Source: Flavimaribacter sediminis (GTDB lineage Bacteria; Pseudomonadota; Alphaproteobacteria; Rhizobiales; Rhizobiaceae). From it: 64,000 nt of DNA. Position numbers and translations under genes: made by a program. The notes below the pieces were generated by a model. It had not been told where the DNA came from. It did no database searches and saw nothing but the letters and a program-made list of their open reading frames with translations. The stretch lies in assembly GCF_019492055.1 (NCBI RefSeq), contig NZ_JAICBX010000004.1, forward strand, positions 186,001 through 250,000, in the 5' to 3' direction. Below, piece by piece: positions 18,230 to 27,782 of this stretch (position 1 is its first letter; each line of letters opens with the position of its first letter).

Positions 18230-18445
18230 TCACGTATGCGCGCCTTCCATTTCCGGCGCAACCTGATCGTCGGCGGCGAAGCTGGCGGTGACATTCGTTC
18301 CGGCGAGCAGGACGTTGAGCGCCCGCGTCAGCGATCCTGCAGAAACCGAGATCGGCTGCTGCGCCGTTTGCGCCGATACGGGATGGGAGGAAATGGCGGG
18401 CAGGGCCGCTCCGATCATGAGCGCCGCGCCGGCAAGAAGCGCCTA
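18230..18445 (-). pseudogene. Remnant of a TonB-dependent receptor N-terminus (signal peptide and STN domain)
   Basis: The frame reads ALLAGAALMIGAALPAISS, ending in an SAQ cleavage site, then ISVSAGSLTRALNVLLAGTN and FAADDQVAPEMEGAH. This is the pattern of a signal peptide followed by the STN domain of FecA-like receptors. It is blocked upstream by a TAG (18443-18445) directly after an Arg-rich leader (SSIRRRR) and ends after about 60 residues with no plug or barrel. I infer a decayed receptor fragment; it may have been linked to the TonB-like DUF930 gene next door. The family call rests on a short stretch only. Confidence 0.45.
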
Positions 18446-18620
18446 GCGCCGCCTGCGGATGCTCGAATTTCCCGTACCGTTCGATTTCTGACCAGCGATG
18501 AAAAGCCCCCGTTCACCCGGCGCTGGTGACGCCGCATATATTGACTGCGTTCCGGACCTCTAATGTCCGCTTGCAATGGTGACGCCAGGGCGTCCGTTCT
18601 TCGGGTCCAGCGGCGTATTG

Positions 18621-19673
18621 TCAAAAACTCGGAAAGCCGCGCGCCGACCACTGATCGCGCGGTATCGGCGCGCCAACGCGGTAGCTGAAGTTCACCACTT
18701 TCGTGACCTCCTCATTCACTTCGCATCGAAAAGCGAAGTCATACCATTGCCCCTGGCTTCGAAACGCGGCCTGATCCGGCGCAAGCACCGTGCCCTGGGG
18801 AAGGTTGAATGAGGGAAGCATCTCCGGCGGATAGGGCGGACTGCTCGCCATCAACTGCCCGCGCATTTCCGTCACGCAGAGCAGGTTCGCCCGCTCCGAG
18901 CGCGACATGCCGTTCATCGCAGTCTGGACGCGCGGGCTTTCGAGCATGGTGTCTGAGTAAAGCTCCTCGGCGTGCGGCAGGTCGTCCGGCGTTCCGGCGG
19001 CGTCGCCGCTGGCCGTCGCCGTTTGCGGGGCCGTCTCCGCCTCGGGCGCAACAAGAGCAAGTCTTTGCTCTTCAGCGATAATCCTTTCAACGGCGTCGCC
19101 GGAGTCCGCGGCAAGTTCAGGCTCTGCCACGGGTTCGGAGAGCTCCGGCAGGTCCATAGCCTGTTCTTTCGGCGAGTCGACGGCCTCGTCGCTGGTCTCG
19201 CTGGCCGCGGTCTGCGTCTCGGCGGGACCATCCATCTCCGAGGCGCCAGTGTCGGCCTCCGGTTCGCCTTGTTGCTGCTTTGCGACGCCATCGCGATTGA
19301 TCAGAGGTCCGCTGTCGGTTTCGCCGAACTCGGTGACCGGCTTCAACACCGGCATGGATTGCGCCGACTGGGCCATTTCCTGTTCTTCATCGACTTCTTC
19401 CACAGCGGGAGGCGCCGGCTCCGGCGGCGGGGCTTCGGCCGTGAAATCCTCGGGCAACTCAAGTTCCGGCTCTTCCGCTTCCGCTTGCGGAGGCGGAACG
19501 AGGTCGACCATCACGGCCTCGATCTCCGGATCATGCTCGCGGTGGATCAGTTGAAGCACAACGATCGCAAGAACAACGTGGACCAGCAGCGAGATTGCGA
19601 CCGCGCCGTAGAACCACCTTGATCGCGCCGCCCCGGTGACCGGAGCGTCCGGAATTTCATTCGTTACTTCCAA
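18621..19673 (-). CDS. DUF930-domain TonB-like envelope protein
   Basis: A 350-residue protein with one N-terminal membrane anchor (about 20-42, WFYGAVAISLLVHVVLAIVVL). A long Pro/Glu/Ala-rich periplasmic spacer (about 50-240) follows, then a C-terminal domain matching DUF930: RANLLCVTEMRGQL, YPPEMLPSF and QWYDFAFRCEV, with two conserved cysteines. The layout is that of TonB, anchored in the inner membrane and reaching across the periplasm, but the last domain is not canonical TonB. The start is a TTG at 19673; no ATG precedes the anchor. The function is not established. Confidence 0.8.
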   Translation of the reverse strand: MEVTNEIPDAPVTGAARSRWFYGAVAISLLVHVVLAIVVLQLIHREHDPEIEAVMVDLVPPPQAEAEEPELELPEDFTAEAPPPEPAPPAVEEVDEEQEMAQSAQSMPVLKPVTEFGETDSGPLINRDGVAKQQQGEPEADTGASEMDGPAETQTAASETSDEAVDSPKEQAMDLPELSEPVAEPELAADSGDAVERIIAEEQRLALVAPEAETAPQTATASGDAAGTPDDLPHAEELYSDTMLESPRVQTAMNGMSRSERANLLCVTEMRGQLMASSPPYPPEMLPSFNLPQGTVLAPDQAAFRSQGQWYDFAFRCEVNEEVTKVVNFSYRVGAPIPRDQWSARGFPSF

Positions 19674-19883
19674 GTTCCAATAGCCCTTGCGTTACAGGGA
19701 AATGAGCATGATTTGGACGTTGTTGGCAAATCGATAGTTAGGTTATCCCTGCCGACAGTTCGAGAGCGCAGCCGAGCAATTCTGCGTGTGGCGACCCTTG
19801 TAATCAGAAAATGGCGATAAGCCGGCAAAGCAGGGAGGAAAAGCGGCGCTGCGTTCCGTCGGCGCCCAACTGAGCCTGACGGG

Positions 19884-19919
19884 TGAAAAAGGCGCCCCCG
19901 ATCCGCTGGATCAGGGGGC
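19884..19919 (-). terminator. Rho-independent terminator of the PleC-like kinase gene
   Basis: GC-rich stem (CCCCC and GATCC arms, one bulged A, 3-base loop) followed on the minus strand by CGCCTTTTTCAC. It lies 37 bp after the kinase stop codon. The remainder of 19674-19956 shows no gene. Confidence 0.75.
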
Positions 19920-19956
19920 TAAGTAGAGCCGCAGGGCAAAGTCGAAAGCAAGAAAA

Positions 19957-22269
19957 TCAGGCGTCTTTTCCGGTCGGCAGGCGCAGTGAGACTATGGTGC
20001 CGACGCCGGGTTTCGAGCGGATCTTCATGGCGCCGTCATGCAGTTCGGTCAGCGCCCGCGAGATGGCGAGGCCAAGACCCGATCCGCCCTTGCTCTTGGA
20101 AAACTGGTTCTGCACCTGTTCGAAGGGCTGGCCGATCTTGCGCAGGGCGGCGGCCGGAATGCCGATGCCCTTGTCCTCGATGGTCAGCGTGACGGCGTCC
20201 TTGTGACGGCGCGCGCGCACGGTGATGCGGCCGCCTTCGTCGGAAAATTTGAGCGCGTTGGACAGGAGATTGAGCAGGATTTGCTTGATGGCGCGTCGAT
20301 CGGCGAACAGCGCAAGTCCTTCCGCTATATTCGACTTGATGGTGATCGACTTGTTTTCAGCCTGGATCGCGATCAGCCGCAGCGTCTCGTCGATCAGCGG
20401 CGCGATGTCAATGGTCTCCTGGTCCAGACGAAGCCGTCCGGCCTCGATCTTGGACATGTCGAGAATGTCGTTGATGACGCCGAGCAGATGTTTGCCGCTG
20501 CTGTGGATGTCGTCGGCGTATTCTCCGTATTTTTCCGAGCCGAGCGGACCGAACATCCGGTTCTGCAGGATCTCTGAAAATCCGATGATGGCGTTGAGCG
20601 GGGTGCGCAGCTCATGCGACATGTTGGCCAGGAACTCCGATTTCGCCTTGTTGGCGGCTTCGGCGCGGTCCTTTTCCGCCAGAAACTTGGCATTGAGCTC
20701 GGAGAGTTCTCCTGCCTTTTCTTTCAGCCGCGACTGAGAGGACGACAGATCGCCGATCGTCGCCATCAGCCGGCGTTCGGATTCCTTCAGGCGGTCCTGA
20801 TGCCGCTTCAGTTGGGTGATGTCCGTGCCGACGGAGACCGACCCGCCGTCGCGGGTGTTGCGCTGGTTGATCTGAAGCCAGCGGCCGTCGGCAAGCTGCA
20901 CGACCATGCTTCTGGCGCTTTCGCCGTGCTCAGAGGCGGCGACGCGCTGCTCCACTACCGGACGCCGGGCCGAGGCGAGCACCACGTCCTGATCCGTTCC
21001 CGGAACGACGACCTCGTCCGGCAAGTCGAAAATGCTCTGGTACTTGGTGTTGCACATGACGAGCCGCTTGTCGCGATCCCACAGAACGAAGGCTTCCGAC
21101 GTGCTTTCGACGGCGTCGAACAGACGTTGATCGGCTTCAGCCGTGCGCTGCACCAGCCGATGCTGTTCGGTAACGTCCATGGCGATGCCGATCACGTGCA
21201 GCGAGGAGGCGCTTTGCGTCACCTGCGCCCGGGCGCGCATCAGTATGTAGCGGCCTTCTGCATGGCGCATGCGGAACATCTGGTCGATCTGGTTGCTTTC
21301 GCCGGTCTCGATCGCCGCGACAATATCGTAAAGGCTCTCGTCCTCGGGATGCATCATCGCCTGGACGTCCTCGAAGTCCAGCACGCAGTCGCGTGGCGGC
21401 AGCCCGAGAATTTCGTACATCGAGGCCGACCAGTAGATCCGGCCCATGTCGAGGTCCCAGTCCCACAGGCCGCACCGGCCGCGCGACAGCGCCGTGTCCA
21501 CCCGGTGATGCGCTTCGAGATAGATCTCGTCGGCGTCGCGGGCGCGGGACGCCTGCGTGAAATAGGCGTAAAGGATGACAAGCAGGATGCTGGAGGTCGC
21601 TGCAAACAGTGTCACGTTCAGCGACACCTGCTGCTTCCATGGCTTGAGCACCATCGCCACCGGCGTAAAGGCTGCGATCAGTCCAAGCTCGTTGGTGGAA
21701 ACGGCCGCATAATACTCGTCGCCGTCGACGGACAGCATGTGCACGCCGGCGCGGGTTCCGAAGATCCGCAACTGCGGCGCATCGCGCAGAAGCATGTCGA
21801 TGCGCCGTCCGACGAATTCACCGCCATTTGCGGTCGCCGCGTAGACGTCGCCGCGTTGGCTGGCGACCACCAGGAACCGCCCGTCGTGCAACAGGTCCGG
21901 CGGCAGGCTGTCGGCGAGATGGCTTTCGGCGCGCCAGCGATATTTGAGAGAATCCTGGTCGGGCGATGTCGCAAGCGCCGCCGATCCGGCGAGCGCTGTC
22001 AGTGCCGTCGCCTGTCGCGCCGTGTCCTCGATCTCGCTGCGGTCCTGCAGCAGATCGAGAAAGCGCGCCGCCGCGACGATCAGCAGAAAGGCCACGATGA
22101 GAACGGGAATGGATTTTCTGAGATAGGGTTCGGCCTTGATCAGGCGACCATAGGCCGGCTTGGCGAAGAGTTTGGCCGGCCCGGCGAGATCCGGGTTCCA
22201 ACCTTGCGCTCCCGCAAACTGGAACAGATTCTCCCCGTCAGCAGCGCTACCGCTTCGCGCTTCCGCCAT
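19957..22269 (-). CDS. pleC: PleC-like cell-cycle sensor histidine kinase
   Basis: A 770-residue membrane kinase. Two transmembrane segments (about 56-74 and 222-242) enclose a periplasmic sensor. Two PAS domains follow (about 265-375, with the DWDLDMGRIYWS fold, and 385-495), then a coiled-coil stretch, HisKA with FLANMSHELRTPLNAIIGF (phospho-His about 552) and an HATPase domain with NLLSNALKFS, DKGIGIP and GGSGLGLAIS. The organisation and closing KSKGGSGLGLAI region match alphaproteobacterial PleC/DivJ/PdhS kinases, which set the phosphorylation of DivK. ATG at 22269 is preferred over a GTG three codons earlier because AAGGTGG lies seven bases upstream. The naming as pleC is inference from length and context. 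Confidence 0.75.
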   Translation of the reverse strand: MAEARSGSAADGENLFQFAGAQGWNPDLAGPAKLFAKPAYGRLIKAEPYLRKSIPVLIVAFLLIVAAARFLDLLQDRSEIEDTARQATALTALAGSAALATSPDQDSLKYRWRAESHLADSLPPDLLHDGRFLVVASQRGDVYAATANGGEFVGRRIDMLLRDAPQLRIFGTRAGVHMLSVDGDEYYAAVSTNELGLIAAFTPVAMVLKPWKQQVSLNVTLFAATSSILLVILYAYFTQASRARDADEIYLEAHHRVDTALSRGRCGLWDWDLDMGRIYWSASMYEILGLPPRDCVLDFEDVQAMMHPEDESLYDIVAAIETGESNQIDQMFRMRHAEGRYILMRARAQVTQSASSLHVIGIAMDVTEQHRLVQRTAEADQRLFDAVESTSEAFVLWDRDKRLVMCNTKYQSIFDLPDEVVVPGTDQDVVLASARRPVVEQRVAASEHGESARSMVVQLADGRWLQINQRNTRDGGSVSVGTDITQLKRHQDRLKESERRLMATIGDLSSSQSRLKEKAGELSELNAKFLAEKDRAEAANKAKSEFLANMSHELRTPLNAIIGFSEILQNRMFGPLGSEKYGEYADDIHSSGKHLLGVINDILDMSKIEAGRLRLDQETIDIAPLIDETLRLIAIQAENKSITIKSNIAEGLALFADRRAIKQILLNLLSNALKFSDEGGRITVRARRHKDAVTLTIEDKGIGIPAAALRKIGQPFEQVQNQFSKSKGGSGLGLAISRALTELHDGAMKIRSKPGVGTIVSLRLPTGKDA

Positions 22270-22491
22270 CAAATCCACCTTTTGGCTTCAAGTGATCCGG
22301 ATACCGCTTTTCCGAATCTACCCTAATGAATCAAAGGTGATTCGCCTTGTCCAGCCCTAAAGTTAAATCTTTTTTAACCATATATTTTTGCACGCGAAAT
22401 TCGGATTCCGCGTGGAGTCTCAGGACTCTAGGCAGTTCCATTTGGGTGGAAATCCACAATCGGGAGGTTCCGCCGGCTTGAGAAAACGCCT

Positions 22492-25140
22492 CTAGTCGTC
22501 GCCGATCATCCGGTCGACGATGTCGCGCACGTCGGTCGAAAGTTTTTCGACGCGAGCGATCTTTCGCAGCGTGTCAAGCGCCTTTTCACGCCGGGCCGCT
22601 TCCAGCGACCGCCAGGAACGCATCGCCGTCAACAGCCGCGCCGCCACCTGGGGATTGAGCGGATCGAGATCGATGACGATCCCGGCGAGGAAATCGTATC
22701 CCGCGCCGTCGGCGCGATTGAAGCCGGTCGGATTGCCGCTTGCATAGGTGCCGATCAGCGACCGCACGCGGTTCGGATTGGACAGCTGGAAATGCGGCTT
22801 GTCCATAAGCGTCTTCACGCGCGACAGGGCGTCGGCTCCGGGAATTGTCGCCTGAACGGTCAGCCACTTGTCGATGACGAGGGGATTGTCGCGGTAGCGC
22901 GCCTCAAAATCGGCGAGCGCTTCCTCCGCCTCCGGCGACCGCGGAAAGCGATGCGCCAGCATCGCCAGCGCTCCGCTCAGCAGCGTCATGTTGTCGGCCG
23001 ATCGATACAGCGAAAGGGGGCCTGACGGATCGCCGGACGCGACAGCCAGATGTGACATGCAGGCGAGATAAAGCGCGCGGTCTCCGGCGCTTGCCGCATC
23101 GGGCGAATAGTCTCCGGCGGGCCGGGTTTCGGCGGCGATCTCTTCGAAGAGGTCCCGACCATGTGACGCGATCTGCGCGACGAGCGCCTCGCGCGCTTCG
23201 TGGATGGCGTCCGGGTTGATGTCATTGCCGATTTCGCGGGCGATATCGGTTTCGCCGGGCAGCGTGATCGCGTGAGCCCGGAAAGCCGGCTCCAGAGTGC
23301 GGTCGGCGAGCACGGCGCAGAGGCAATCCGTCAGTTCGCGGTTCGCCGACGCGGCCTCGCCGGATTCCGCCTTTTGCGTCGCGCTGACGAGATGGCGCAT
23401 CGCCAGGTCATTGAGCGCCTGCCAGCGCGAAAACAGGTCGGTTTCGATGCGGGCGAGTTGGGCGAGCTCGCGGTCGGATTGCTGCTGCCTGACATTGACC
23501 GGCGCCGAAAAGCTGCGGTTGACGGAAATCGCCGGCCGGCTTTTGACGCCCGTGATGCGCACCGTGTGAGTGCGCTCGCGCAAATTCAGAACATCGCCGT
23601 CGGCCTCGATGCCCTCGATCGCCCTGGGGCTGGCCGGCTCGCCGTTGCTTTCGAAAAGGCCGACGCGCAACGGAATGTGCATCGGCTGCTTCGATGACTG
23701 GCCTGGCGTCGGCGGTATCGATTGTTCCAGTTCCAGCCGCAGGGTCTGCGTCGACGGCTCGTATTGCGAGGCGACTGTGATTTCGGGCGTTCCGGCCTGT
23801 TCATACCAGAGGAAAAACTGGTCGAGGTTCTTGCCGGAGACCTCGGCGAAGCAGGCGACGAAATCCTCGATGGTCGCGGCGTCGCCGTCATGGCGCTCGA
23901 AATAGAGATCCATCCCCTTCTTGAAGTCGTCCCGGCCGAGCAGGGTTTCGATCATGCGAACGACTTCCGATCCCTTCTCGTAGACGGTCGCCGTGTAGAA
24001 ATTGTTGATCTCGCTGTATTTGCGCGGTCGCACAGGATGGGCGAGGGGGCCGTTGTCCTCGGGAAACTGGTGCGCCTTCAGCAGCCGGACTTCGGCGATG
24101 CGCTTGACGGCGCGCGAGCGCATGTCGGCGGAGAATTCGTGATCCCGGTAGACTGTCAGCCCTTCCTTCAGGCAGAGCTGGAACCAGTCGCGGCAGGTGA
24201 TGCGGTTGCCGGTCCAGTTGTGGAAATATTCGTGGGCGATGATCGCCTCGATATTGGCGTAGTCGGCGTCGGTCGCCGTGTCAGGATCGGCAAGGACGTA
24301 TTTGTCGTTGAAGACGTTCAGCCCCTTGTTCTCCATCGCGCCCATGTTGAAATCCGACACGGCGACAATCATGAAGATGTCGAGGTCGTATTCGCGGCCG
24401 AAGCGCTCCTCGTCCCACCGCATGGAGCGCTTCAGCGCGTCCATGGCGTAGGCGGCGCGCTCTTCCTTGCCGTGTTCGACATAGATGGCGAGCTTGACCT
24501 TGCGGCCCGATGCGGTGGTGAAATCGTCTTCGACAACGCCGAGATCGCCGGCGACCAGGGCGAAGAGGTAGCTTGGCTTCGGATGCGGATCATTCCAGGC
24601 GACGAAATGGCGGCCATCGCCAAGCACGCCGCTGTCGACCGGATTGCCGTTGGACAGAAGCAGCGGCGCAGCCTTGGCGTCGGCGCGGATCGTCGTCGTG
24701 TAGACGGCAAGCGCGTCCGGCCGGTCCAGGAAATAGGTGATTCGGCGGAAGCCTTCCGCTTCGCACTGGGTGCAGTAGACGCCATTGGTGCTATAGAGGC
24801 CCATGAGCTTGGTGTTCGAGGCCGGCGCGATGGCCGTGACGATTTCGAGGGTGAATTCACCTGTTGCCGGCAGGCCGCGTATTTCCAGCCGGTCCGGCGT
24901 GACAGCGTGCGGTTCGGCGTCAACGCCGTTGATCTTCAGCGAAACGAACTCGAGTTCGTCGCCGTCGAGCGTCAGCGGCGCCTCGCGGTCGACGCCCTCA
25001 CGACGCGCCATCGCGATCGTGCTCGTGACAATTGTCCTTTGCGGGTCCAGATCGAAAGCCAGGTCCACGGTCAACAGGACGAAGTCGGTCGGCCGATAAT
25101 CTTCAAGGCGGATTTCGTTTTGAGGAATTGCTATGGTCAT
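22492..25140 (-). CDS. pepN: Aminopeptidase N (M1 family)
   Basis: An 882-residue zinc metallopeptidase of proteobacterial PepN length. It has the substrate-anchoring GAMEN motif (FNMGAMENKGLNVF) and the zinc site HEYFHNWTGNRITCRDWFQLCLKE: HExxH near residue 302, with the third ligand in the following CLKEGLTV helix. It trims N-terminal residues from cytoplasmic peptides. The C-terminal helical domain (SNPNRVRSLIGTYASGN, FNRADGAGYDF) is complete. It is divergent from the molybdopterin-enzyme gene and lies upstream of the PleC-like gene on the same strand, separated by a 222-bp AT-rich region that probably holds the kinase promoter. Confidence 0.96.
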   Translation of the reverse strand: MTIAIPQNEIRLEDYRPTDFVLLTVDLAFDLDPQRTIVTSTIAMARREGVDREAPLTLDGDELEFVSLKINGVDAEPHAVTPDRLEIRGLPATGEFTLEIVTAIAPASNTKLMGLYSTNGVYCTQCEAEGFRRITYFLDRPDALAVYTTTIRADAKAAPLLLSNGNPVDSGVLGDGRHFVAWNDPHPKPSYLFALVAGDLGVVEDDFTTASGRKVKLAIYVEHGKEERAAYAMDALKRSMRWDEERFGREYDLDIFMIVAVSDFNMGAMENKGLNVFNDKYVLADPDTATDADYANIEAIIAHEYFHNWTGNRITCRDWFQLCLKEGLTVYRDHEFSADMRSRAVKRIAEVRLLKAHQFPEDNGPLAHPVRPRKYSEINNFYTATVYEKGSEVVRMIETLLGRDDFKKGMDLYFERHDGDAATIEDFVACFAEVSGKNLDQFFLWYEQAGTPEITVASQYEPSTQTLRLELEQSIPPTPGQSSKQPMHIPLRVGLFESNGEPASPRAIEGIEADGDVLNLRERTHTVRITGVKSRPAISVNRSFSAPVNVRQQQSDRELAQLARIETDLFSRWQALNDLAMRHLVSATQKAESGEAASANRELTDCLCAVLADRTLEPAFRAHAITLPGETDIAREIGNDINPDAIHEAREALVAQIASHGRDLFEEIAAETRPAGDYSPDAASAGDRALYLACMSHLAVASGDPSGPLSLYRSADNMTLLSGALAMLAHRFPRSPEAEEALADFEARYRDNPLVIDKWLTVQATIPGADALSRVKTLMDKPHFQLSNPNRVRSLIGTYASGNPTGFNRADGAGYDFLAGIVIDLDPLNPQVAARLLTAMRSWRSLEAARREKALDTLRKIARVEKLSTDVRDIVDRMIGDD

Positions 25141-25322
25141 GGTCGTTCCGTCCTTGTACGCCTGTCATCAAGAGGCGCTCTGGAGATGCGTCCGGCGCCT
25201 CGACTGTTTCGCAGTCTGGTTATTGATTATCTGCAAAGATGACAAGGCGGCGATTGCGTCCTATACTCTGTCCATGCAATCTGCGACCAGTCGGCTCGCC
25301 ACAATCAGATACAGGTTTCTCC

Positions 25323-27629
25323 ATGAATGCTGTCACACCGAAATTCGGCGTAGGCGCTTCTGCGCTTCGGAAGGAAGACGATTCCCTGGTTCGGGGAATT
25401 GGAAACTACAGCGACGACGTCAATCCCGACGGCCAGTTGTTCGGCTATGTGGTGCGCTCTCCATATGCGAGCGCGACCTTTACAATAGAATCCATGGAGG
25501 AAGCCGCTGCGTCCGAGGGCGTGCGTCTGATCCTGACCGCAGCCGATCTCGGCCATCTCGGCCCGCTCAAATGTCACGCCGGCGTCACCCAGGCCGACGG
25601 CACCGCGCATGAAGTGCGGGAATGTCCGGTGCTTTGCGAGGACCGGGTGCGCTTCGTCGGCGACGCCGTTGCGTTCGTGGTCGCTGACAGCCATCAGCAG
25701 GCGCAGGACGCCGCCGAACTGATAGAAATCGACTGGCAGGATGAGGAAGCTGTTGCAACGACTGGCGAAGCGCTAAAGGAAGACGCTGCGCTGGTGTGGC
25801 CGGAGCTTGGAACGAACCGCGTCTATCTCTATCACCAGGGCGATGCGGAAGCGACGGAGAAGGCTTTTGCAGAGGCCGATCACGTCACTGAAATCGAATT
25901 CGAAAACACGCGCCTCGTGGCGAACTATATGGAGCCGCGCGCGGCCGTCGCCGAATGGGACGAAGCGAAGGAAAACGCCACGTTGTGGACCGGCACCCAG
26001 GGCGTCCATCATATTCAGAACTCGCTTTCCTCCTTCACGTTTCCCATGGAAAAGGACCACTTGCGGGTGGTCACCGGTGACGTGGGCGGCGGTTTCGGCA
26101 CGCGCGTTCATGTGTTCCGGGAATATCCGCTTGTTCTGGAAGCGTCCAAAAAACTCGGCAAGCCGGTAAAATGGGTGTCGGATCGCTCGGAACACTTCGC
26201 GGTCGATTTTCATGGCCGCGACAATCTGGTCAAGGCCTCGATGGCCCTTGATTCCGAAGGTCGCTTCAAGGCGCTGAAGATCGACGTCAAGGCCAATCTC
26301 GGCGCCTATCTCAGCGGATTCGGCCCGTTCGTGCCGACGCTGGGCGCGATCATGGCGACCGGCGTCTACGATATCCAGACCCACGACATGACAATCGAGG
26401 CGGTCTACACGAACACCGTATCGGTGGACGCCTACCGCGGAGCGGGACGGCCGGAGGCCGCGCTCCTGCTCGAGCGGCTCGTAGACGCCTGCGCGCGCGA
26501 AATCGGAATGGATCCGACGGAAATCAGGCGGCGCAACTTCATCAAGCCGGAACAGTTTCCCTATCGCACAGCCGCCGGCCGTCTCTATGACGTCGGCGAA
26601 TTCGCGGGCCATATGGACGCCGCGATGGAGCGCGCCGACCGGGCGGGCTTCGAGGCGCGCGCCGAGGAGGCGAAGAGCCGCGGCCGTATCCGCGGGTTTG
26701 GCTTTTCCACCTATGTGGAGGCTTGCGCCTTCGCGGGCTCGGAACCGGCCTTCATGGAGCTCGGCAAGGACGGTACGATCACCCTGCATATCGGCACGCA
26801 GGCGAACGGGCAGGGGCACATCACCGCCTACAGCCAGTTCATCGCCGAAAAGATCGGCATCGATTTCGACAAGATCAAGGTCAAGCAGGGCGACACGAAG
26901 GATCTCGCCGCCGGCGGCGGCACGGGCGGATCGCGCTCCATTCCGCTGGGCGGCGTATCGGTGAACCGCGCAAGCGAAGTCCTGTCGGAAAAGATGCGCA
27001 AGATCGCGGCCGAGGAACTGGAAGCCGCGCCCGACGACATCGAACTCGTCGACGGCGAGGCCCGCATCGTCGGCACCGACCGGCGCATGTCCTATGAAGA
27101 CATCGCGGACAAGGCCAGGGATCCCGAAGACCTGAAGGCGATGAGCGACGTCAAGCAGGACGAGGCCACCTATCCGAACGGCACCCATGTCTGCGAACTG
27201 GAAATCGATCCGGAAACGGGCGTCACCGAAATCGTGAACTACACGATTGTCGATGATTTCGGCGTGATCGTGAATCCTGTCCTGCTGCTCGGCCAGATCC
27301 ATGGCGGCGCGGTGCAGGGCATTGGCCAGTGCCTCTTCGAGCACGCGATCTATTCCGAGGACGGACAGCTTCTGACGGCGTCCTTCATGGATTACGCGAT
27401 GCCGCGTGCGGACAACATGCCGTCCTTCGATTTTTCCACCCGCAACGTCCCGTCGACCACCAATGCGATGGGCATCAAGGGCGCCGGCGAAGCCGCCACC
27501 ATCGGCTCCTGTCCGGCTGTTCTCAACGCCGTTGTCGACGCGCTGGACCGCGCCTACAATATAAGGCATATCGAGATGCCGACGACGCCCTTGCGGGTCT
27601 GGACGGCGATCCAGCAGGCCGGCGGATAA
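25323..27629 (+). CDS. Molybdopterin-binding large subunit of a xanthine dehydrogenase/aldehyde oxidase-family enzyme
   Basis: A 768-residue molybdenum hydroxylase subunit. Visible signatures are GGGFGTRVHVFREYPLVL, AYRGAGRPEAALLLERLVD, QANGQGHITAYSQ, GGTGGSRSIPLGG and MGIKGAGEAATIG, which carries the catalytic Glu. The AYRGAGRPE loop is the aldehyde/xanthine-oxidase type; the CO dehydrogenase loop AYRCSFR is absent. Partner FAD and 2Fe-2S subunits normally sit next to this gene but none is seen on either side. The start MNAVTPKFG at 25323 matches family N-termini (GxSxxRKEDxxLVRG). The substrate is unknown. Confidence 0.92.
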   Translation: MNAVTPKFGVGASALRKEDDSLVRGIGNYSDDVNPDGQLFGYVVRSPYASATFTIESMEEAAASEGVRLILTAADLGHLGPLKCHAGVTQADGTAHEVRECPVLCEDRVRFVGDAVAFVVADSHQQAQDAAELIEIDWQDEEAVATTGEALKEDAALVWPELGTNRVYLYHQGDAEATEKAFAEADHVTEIEFENTRLVANYMEPRAAVAEWDEAKENATLWTGTQGVHHIQNSLSSFTFPMEKDHLRVVTGDVGGGFGTRVHVFREYPLVLEASKKLGKPVKWVSDRSEHFAVDFHGRDNLVKASMALDSEGRFKALKIDVKANLGAYLSGFGPFVPTLGAIMATGVYDIQTHDMTIEAVYTNTVSVDAYRGAGRPEAALLLERLVDACAREIGMDPTEIRRRNFIKPEQFPYRTAAGRLYDVGEFAGHMDAAMERADRAGFEARAEEAKSRGRIRGFGFSTYVEACAFAGSEPAFMELGKDGTITLHIGTQANGQGHITAYSQFIAEKIGIDFDKIKVKQGDTKDLAAGGGTGGSRSIPLGGVSVNRASEVLSEKMRKIAAEELEAAPDDIELVDGEARIVGTDRRMSYEDIADKARDPEDLKAMSDVKQDEATYPNGTHVCELEIDPETGVTEIVNYTIVDDFGVIVNPVLLLGQIHGGAVQGIGQCLFEHAIYSEDGQLLTASFMDYAMPRADNMPSFDFSTRNVPSTTNAMGIKGAGEAATIGSCPAVLNAVVDALDRAYNIRHIEMPTTPLRVWTAIQQAGG

Positions 27630-27741
27630 AGCGCACGTCGCGATCCTGCTGATTTCGGGTAGCGTATCCGCCAGCTCCCTGCGCGAAAGCCGCGCCTGGC
27701 CTCCCGGAACATTCGTTTTGGCGCATAATGCAATTCGCCGC

Positions 27742-27759
27742 GCCCGGCCGAAGCCGGGC
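27742..27759 (+). terminator. GC hairpin after the molybdopterin-subunit gene
   Basis: Stem GCCCGGC / GCCGGGC with a CGAA tetraloop, about 110 bp after the stop and shortly before the EamA gene. There is no T-run, so termination is uncertain. Confidence 0.35.
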
Positions 27760-27782
27760 CGGAGTTCGCGGGACTCGCACTG

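Noticed and set aside
20614-22326. 570-residue plus-strand open frame opposite the PleC-like kinase
   Set aside because: It lies antisense to a kinase with complete motifs; long antisense frames are expected in GC-rich coding DNA and it shows no recognisable domain.
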